Of a DNA stretch of 27,183 nucleotides, positions 22,951 to 27,183 are shown piece by piece. Position 1 is the first letter of the stretch, and each line of letters opens with the position of its first letter. This DNA is from Nitrosomonadales bacterium (GTDB lineage: Bacteria > Pseudomonadota > Gammaproteobacteria > Burkholderiales > Sulfuricellaceae): assembly GCA_003104895.1 (NCBI GenBank), contig PQAG01000062.1:30087-57269 (forward strand), in the 5' to 3' direction. Below the pieces are notes generated by a model. It ran no database searches, was not told where the DNA came from, and saw only the letters and a program-made list of their open reading frames with translations. The position numbers were made by a program, and so were the translations under genes.

Positions 22951-24597
22951 ATGTCCGCTCTCACCCGCCTTCCCAGCTGGCAAGCCTTGAAACGTCACCA
23001 GAAAAAAATGGCGCAGCTGCACATGCGCGACCTGTTCCAGCAGGACCCGCAGCGCTTTGCGCGCTTCTCGCTCAACCAGGGCGGCCTCCTGCTCGATTAT
23101 TCCAAGAACCGGATCACCGAAGAAACCTTCGCCCTGTTCATGCAGCTGGCGCGGGAAGCCGGACTGAGCCAGTGGATTGAAAAAATGTTCACCGGCGAGG
23201 CCATCAACTTCACCGAGGGCCGCGCCGTCCTCCATACCGCCCTGCGCAACCGCTCCGGCAAGCCGGTGTATGTGGACGGCAAGGATGTCATGCCGGATGT
23301 GCGGCGTGTTCTGGCGCACATGAGCGAGTTTTCGGAACAGGTGCGCAGCGGCCAGTGGCGCGGCTATACCGGCAAGGGCATCACGGACATCGTGAACATC
23401 GGCATCGGCGGCTCCGATCTCGGCCCGGTGATGGTGACCGAAGCTCTGAAGCACTATGAAAAGCCCGGCCTCAGCGTCCACTTCGTATCTAACGTCGACG
23501 GTACCCACCTGGCCGAGACGCTCAAACGCATCCACCCGGAAACCACGCTGTTCGTGGTCGCTTCCAAGACATTCACCACCCAGGAAACCCTGACCAATGC
23601 CCGCTCTGCACGCGCATGGCTGTTGCGGGCCGCCGGCGATGAAGCCGCCATCGCCCGGCATTTCGTCGCGGTCTCGACCAACGCCGGAGAAGTCGCCAAA
23701 TTCGGCATCGACACGGCCAACATGTTCGAATTCTGGGACTGGGTGGGCGGCCGCTATTCGCTGTGGTCGGCCATCGGGCTGCCGATAGCGCTCTATCTCG
23801 GCATGGATCATTTCGAGGCGCTGCTGGAAGGCGCATTCGAGATGGATGAGCATTTCCGCCATGCCCCATTCGAGCAGAACATGCCGGTCATTCTCGGAAT
23901 GCTGGGCATCTGGTACAACAACTTCTTCGCTGCCCAGAGCCACGCAGTATTGCCCTATGACCAGTACCTGCACCGCCTGCCGGCCTATCTGCAGCAACTG
24001 GACATGGAAAGCAACGGCAAGCGCATTTCACGCAATGCCAGGACCGTGGATTACCAGACCGGGCCGGTGATCTGGGGAGAGCCCGGCACCAACGGCCAGC
24101 ACGCCTTCTACCAGCTCATCCACCAGGGCAGCAAGCTGATCCCGGCGGATTTTCTGGTGCCGGTCGACAGCCACAACCCCATCGGAGACCACCACCGCAT
24201 TCTGCTGGCCAATTTCTTTGCGCAGACGCAGGCGCTGATGCAGGGCAAGACCGAAGAAGAAGCGCGCGCCGAACTTGAGCGGGCAGGCATCAGCGGCCGG
24301 AAGCTGAAGCAGCTGCTGCCGCACAAGGTTTTCCCCGGCAACAGGCCCACCAACTCCATCCTGTTGCGCAAAATCACGCCGCACACCCTGGGTTCGCTGA
24401 TCGCGCTCTACGAGCACAAGGTTTTCGTGCAGGGCATCATCTGGAATCTCAATTCGTTCGACCAGTGGGGAGTGGAACTGGGCAAGCAGCTGGCCAGCAA
24501 CATCCTGCCCGAGCTTGCTGGCGGCGAGATGGCAACCCGCTTTGATGCCTCCACCAATGGCCTGATCAACCACTTCAAGAAATTCTCGGCACCCTGA
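22951..24597 (+). CDS. pgi: glucose-6-phosphate isomerase
   Basis: Pgi interconverts glucose-6-phosphate and fructose-6-phosphate, joining glycolysis or gluconeogenesis to the glycogen genes alongside it. The 548 residues equal the usual bacterial length. Phosphosugar motifs GIGGSDLGP (151-159) and SKTFTTQET (205-213) are present. Catalytic residues are Glu353 in DMESNGK, His384 in GTNGQHAFYQ and Lys512 in GVELGKQLA. The start is 18 bases after glgB with only a weak ribosome site. It ends 21 bases from the convergent GGDEF gene. Confidence 0.97.
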   Translation: MSALTRLPSWQALKRHQKKMAQLHMRDLFQQDPQRFARFSLNQGGLLLDYSKNRITEETFALFMQLAREAGLSQWIEKMFTGEAINFTEGRAVLHTALRNRSGKPVYVDGKDVMPDVRRVLAHMSEFSEQVRSGQWRGYTGKGITDIVNIGIGGSDLGPVMVTEALKHYEKPGLSVHFVSNVDGTHLAETLKRIHPETTLFVVASKTFTTQETLTNARSARAWLLRAAGDEAAIARHFVAVSTNAGEVAKFGIDTANMFEFWDWVGGRYSLWSAIGLPIALYLGMDHFEALLEGAFEMDEHFRHAPFEQNMPVILGMLGIWYNNFFAAQSHAVLPYDQYLHRLPAYLQQLDMESNGKRISRNARTVDYQTGPVIWGEPGTNGQHAFYQLIHQGSKLIPADFLVPVDSHNPIGDHHRILLANFFAQTQALMQGKTEEEARAELERAGISGRKLKQLLPHKVFPGNRPTNSILLRKITPHTLGSLIALYEHKVFVQGIIWNLNSFDQWGVELGKQLASNILPELAGGEMATRFDASTNGLINHFKKFSAP

Positions 24598-24618
24598 AGA
24601 GGCTCCGGCTGAGTCCCT

Positions 24619-25659
24619 TCAGAATAACTCCGCATCCACGTTCATCGGCGCCGAGGGAGCGATCTTGTTCTGGCTCAGCAGTTCCTCATAGGAGCACACC
24701 TGATTGCGCCCGTGCTGCTTGGCGTAATAGAGCGCTTCATCGGCATGGCCAACCACCGTTGCAGGCACATCCTGACTGCTGATTCTGACGTAACCGATGC
24801 TGATGGTGACTTGACCCACTTGCGGGAATTCAAAGCTGGCCACCGTCTGGCGCAGGCGCTCAAGCACCGCTCGCGCGCCTTCCTCGTCTGTCGGTTCTAG
24901 CGCCGCGACAAATTCCTCGCCGCCAAAACGGAACAGCTTGTCGCCTTCCCTGAACACCTTTCGCATCATGCCCGCCAGAAGAATCAGCACCTCGTCACCG
25001 TAAATATGGCCGAACTTGTCGTTCACCCGCTTGAAATGGTCGACATCAAGCACCGCCAGCCAGCGGCTTTGCGCCCTGGCATCCTCACGGCGGCATCCAC
25101 TCGGGATGCCATCCATTGCATCGTTCATGCGCGCCTGTGACAGCAGATGGCCAATATTCCGGTCGAAAGTGCGGCGGTTGAGCAGGCCGGTCAGCGTATC
25201 GCGTTCGCTTTCATCCAGAATGCGCACATAATTACGAAAAACCTGCAGGAAGCCGGTAACCAGCTTCTCGTCATCTTCTGCATATTCAGGCCCGATGATC
25301 TCGAGGAAGCCCTCGATCCCGTCCCGGCCATGGAGGGGATGAACGTAGCGCATCATGCCTGGCCGGGCAGGGCTTGATGCAAAATCACGGGTTTCCAGAC
25401 AGCGCGAGAAATCGGCATCCGATGCCACGAGGATTGCCGGGCTATTCTGAAGAGAGGCAAAAACCAGCTGCACCCCCTCACGCTTCACCGACGCGGCCCG
25501 GCGCGCTTCAGGCCCGGACTGGGAAGGGCCAAGCCAATACACTCCACCCTCCTGTGCCTTGAGCAGTTCGCACAAGGTCGTCAGCAGGCTCTGAACCAGC
25601 GCATCCCGTTCCGAATTCGCCGTCACCTGGATCAATGAGTCGAGAATAGAGCCGTACAA
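24619..25659 (-). CDS. GGDEF-domain diguanylate cyclase with GAF-like N-terminus
   Basis: The 346-residue protein should make cyclic-di-GMP from two GTP. Residues about 1-145 look like a GAF-type sensor and contain no membrane segment, so it is cytosolic. The GGDEF domain (about 150-325) has DTLTGLLNRR (154-163), DVDHFK (205-210), the active-site GGEEF (246-250) and HADEALYYAK (305-314). Arg237 and Asp240 form the RxxD inhibitory site five residues before GGEEF, so product inhibition is expected. The start is uncertain: TTG at 25659 has a modest GGAAA upstream, and no ATG is available in the N-terminal hundred residues. It has its own predicted promoter and is convergent with pgi. Confidence 0.9.
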   Translation of the reverse strand: MYGSILDSLIQVTANSERDALVQSLLTTLCELLKAQEGGVYWLGPSQSGPEARRAASVKREGVQLVFASLQNSPAILVASDADFSRCLETRDFASSPARPGMMRYVHPLHGRDGIEGFLEIIGPEYAEDDEKLVTGFLQVFRNYVRILDESERDTLTGLLNRRTFDRNIGHLLSQARMNDAMDGIPSGCRREDARAQSRWLAVLDVDHFKRVNDKFGHIYGDEVLILLAGMMRKVFREGDKLFRFGGEEFVAALEPTDEEGARAVLERLRQTVASFEFPQVGQVTISIGYVRISSQDVPATVVGHADEALYYAKQHGRNQVCSYEELLSQNKIAPSAPMNVDAELF

Positions 25660-25697
25660 GCGATTTCCAATGCAATGCGAAGGGAGAAAACCCAGAA

Positions 25698-25726
25698 ATT
25701 CTATCCCGCCTAAGAAATGCTTACAA
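25698..25726 (-). promoter_or_regulatory. predicted promoter for the GGDEF gene
   Basis: TTGTAA (25721-25726), a 17-base spacer and TAGAAT (25698-25703) lie on the minus strand in the 61-base gap. The -35 is formed by the last sense codon and stop codon of the upstream DUF4139 gene. The predicted leader is about 30 bases. Confidence 0.45.
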
Positions 25727-27163
25727 TTTTACCCGCACCCGGTAATCCAGCACTGCCTTGCCTCGGGCAGGCACCTGCAAGCTCCAGACCGCGGTGTTGC
25801 TCGCCGGTTTCTGATGCGGGTGGCTCTCGGCCAGCACCTCCCAGTCTCCCGGCAGCGGCTCCATCACCTTGACTGTCACCGCCTCATCCTTGGCGTTCTT
25901 CAGCTCGATCCGGTAAGCGCTCTCAAAAATATAGTTATAACGCCCGCTGCCGCTTATTTTCTGGAAACTGGTCTGTTTCTTGTCCGCCGTGACATCAAAG
26001 GCCTCGCCCAGCTTGAGCCGCACTTTTTCACCGCGCGGCGTGTGGTCAATGCGGTCCTCACCCACGAACTGGGCATGGCCTGAGGCATCCTTCTTGTAAA
26101 CACGGATCACGCCCTTGGGCAAAGGCACGCCCAGGCCAGCCCCCTTGTTCTCGAATTCAACGAAAACACCCACTTTCATTTTCTGTCCCAGATCACCCTG
26201 GCTGGTGCGGTAGTAGTAATCCCTGCCTTGCAGCAAAAGTTCCTTGTGGACGGGAATGCGGCTTGCCGAAAGCAGAGCCACCTGCTTGGTTTGCTGCTCG
26301 GCGATGGTGGTGGGACGCTCCAGCGAATAGAGGTGATACTCGAACAGGCTCTCCTCCGCCATTGCAGATGCGGCCATGGGCGCCGCCTTCATGACCCGCC
26401 CTTCCTGGGCGAAATCCAGTTCGCGCCGCACCCGGTTCACGTCCCCCGCCACCAGCTGCAGCCTGGCGTTGGGGTAGCTGCTGCCGCTGATATTGGTCAA
26501 TGTCACCCAGCCGCTCAGGTCCAGCCGCTCATCTGCAGAACTCAGTTCGGCCACGTAATCCGCGCGCCAGGAAAGCCCTGCGGTGAGATAACTCAGCTCC
26601 ATCGCACGCTCTCCTTCCGCAGGCGCCTGGAAGCCGATCACCAGCGTCGGACGGTCGCGCAGATTGTCCGGCACCATCCTGAATGCCAGACGGCCTGGCA
26701 GGCCGGTTTCAATGCGGTCCGCAAATTTCAGCACCACGCCGCCATTGGTGCTGAGAACCGTGGCCGTCTCGCTGCTTTCCGCTCCGGTGGCCGGGTTGGT
26801 CCTGATCACCGTAACGTTCTGGCCGACATGTTTATCCAGCAATTTCTGCGGCGTCAGCAGATCGAAATCGAAATTCTGTTCCAGCAAGGCAAGTCCATCC
26901 CCGCCAGTGAGGCTGCGCAGCAAGGCCGTTTCAGGCATGATGCGCGCGCTCACGTCTCGCCAGGCGAGGCGGTTCACCCCCTTGTCCAGGGCCACCCGGC
27001 GCTGATCCTTGACCAAGGCAAGATTTTCGTTATAGATGGTGACCGCCACCTGCTGCTGGTCCCTGAGCGTGCTCAATTTCTCGGAGGGAGGGGCAGACTG
27101 CACCTGTGCTGCCAGCAGCAGCGCAAGTGCGCCCAAGCCATGGGCTTGAACATTGAAAGCCAT
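25721..27163 (-). CDS. exported DUF4139-domain protein
   Basis: This 480-residue protein has an N-terminal signal peptide (hydrophobic LGALALLLAAQVQSA, cleavage near 24), so it is exported, probably to the periplasm. The mature part is mostly beta-strand. The region from about 190 onward, with ELSYLTAGLSWRADY (about 189-203) and LDLSGWVTLTNISG, is the DUF4139 signature, and the tail resembles the usual LPGDWEVL ... ARGKAVLDYRV pattern. Function of the family is unknown. A strong AAGGAG sits seven bases before the ATG at 27163. It lies just upstream of the GGDEF gene; a functional link is only suggested by proximity. Confidence 0.85.
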   Translation of the reverse strand: MAFNVQAHGLGALALLLAAQVQSAPPSEKLSTLRDQQQVAVTIYNENLALVKDQRRVALDKGVNRLAWRDVSARIMPETALLRSLTGGDGLALLEQNFDFDLLTPQKLLDKHVGQNVTVIRTNPATGAESSETATVLSTNGGVVLKFADRIETGLPGRLAFRMVPDNLRDRPTLVIGFQAPAEGERAMELSYLTAGLSWRADYVAELSSADERLDLSGWVTLTNISGSSYPNARLQLVAGDVNRVRRELDFAQEGRVMKAAPMAASAMAEESLFEYHLYSLERPTTIAEQQTKQVALLSASRIPVHKELLLQGRDYYYRTSQGDLGQKMKVGVFVEFENKGAGLGVPLPKGVIRVYKKDASGHAQFVGEDRIDHTPRGEKVRLKLGEAFDVTADKKQTSFQKISGSGRYNYIFESAYRIELKNAKDEAVTVKVMEPLPGDWEVLAESHPHQKPASNTAVWSLQVPARGKAVLDYRVRVKL

Positions 27164-27183
27164 GCGGATTCTCCTTAGTTAAG

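Noticed and set aside
24594..24622. Possible bidirectional terminator between pgi and the GGDEF gene (CTGAAG / CTTCAG)
   Set aside because: Only six pairs with a 17-base loop and no T-run, so too weak to call.

Overview
This is 27.2 kb of tightly packed chromosome with a GC-rich coding style. It looks like a betaproteobacterium, probably of the Nitrosomonadales/Gallionellales/Sulfuricellaceae type. That placement is inferred from protein resemblance (E. coli-like Fab, Glg and Pgi proteins, a two-gene pyruvate carboxylase, GH57 enzymes beside glgC); no rRNA or other taxonomic marker is present. I see no tRNA, rRNA, CRISPR array, insertion sequence, prophage or plasmid backbone. No stretch over 300 bases lacks a gene; the longest gaps are about 100-150 bases.

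Layout, left to right. (1) 1-1445, minus strand: the N-terminal part of a class I fumarase, cut by the window edge, translationally coupled to an upstream Hpt + HD-GYP signalling protein. (2) 1577-2194, plus: a metallo-beta-lactamase-fold protein that appears to have lost about 100 internal residues. (3) 9692-2189, minus: the fatty-acid operon yceD-rpmF-plsX-fabH-fabD-fabG-acpP-fabF, ending in a pabB-type gene. A sigma70-like promoter lies at the upstream end and acpP has an extra promoter. (4) 9665-14459, plus: a two-subunit biotin-dependent pyruvate carboxylase (pycA, pycB), then maf/yceF and a small RsmI-like methyltransferase. This unit is divergent from the fab operon, and the predicted promoters overlap. 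(5) 15460-14428, minus: FKBP-type isomerase, a 45-residue membrane microprotein and a Rof-like Rho-binding antiterminator. (6) 20663-15450, minus: glgC, a tiny upstream ORF and two different GH57 glucan enzymes. (7) 20686-24597, plus: glgB and pgi, divergent from glgC. (8) 27183-24619, minus: an exported DUF4139 protein and a GGDEF diguanylate cyclase.

How the genes fit together. The fab operon makes malonyl-ACP-derived acyl chains (FabD, FabH, FabG, FabF, AcpP) and passes acyl groups to phospholipid synthesis (PlsX), and is linked to ribosome supply through L32. Pyruvate carboxylase makes oxaloacetate, competing with acetyl-CoA formation for pyruvate. GlgC, GlgB, the GH57 pair and Pgi connect hexose phosphate to glycogen storage and remodelling. 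An HD-GYP protein and a GGDEF protein at opposite ends suggest cyclic-di-GMP turnover.

Most of the window is conserved housekeeping DNA, and I do not see a clear new multi-gene system. The points worth a second look are the internally deleted MBL protein, the overlapping fab/pyc promoters with an inverted repeat, the G7-containing mini-ORF in front of the GH57 genes, and the small isomerase/microprotein/Rof operon with alternative hairpins. All promoter and structure calls are by eye and untested.
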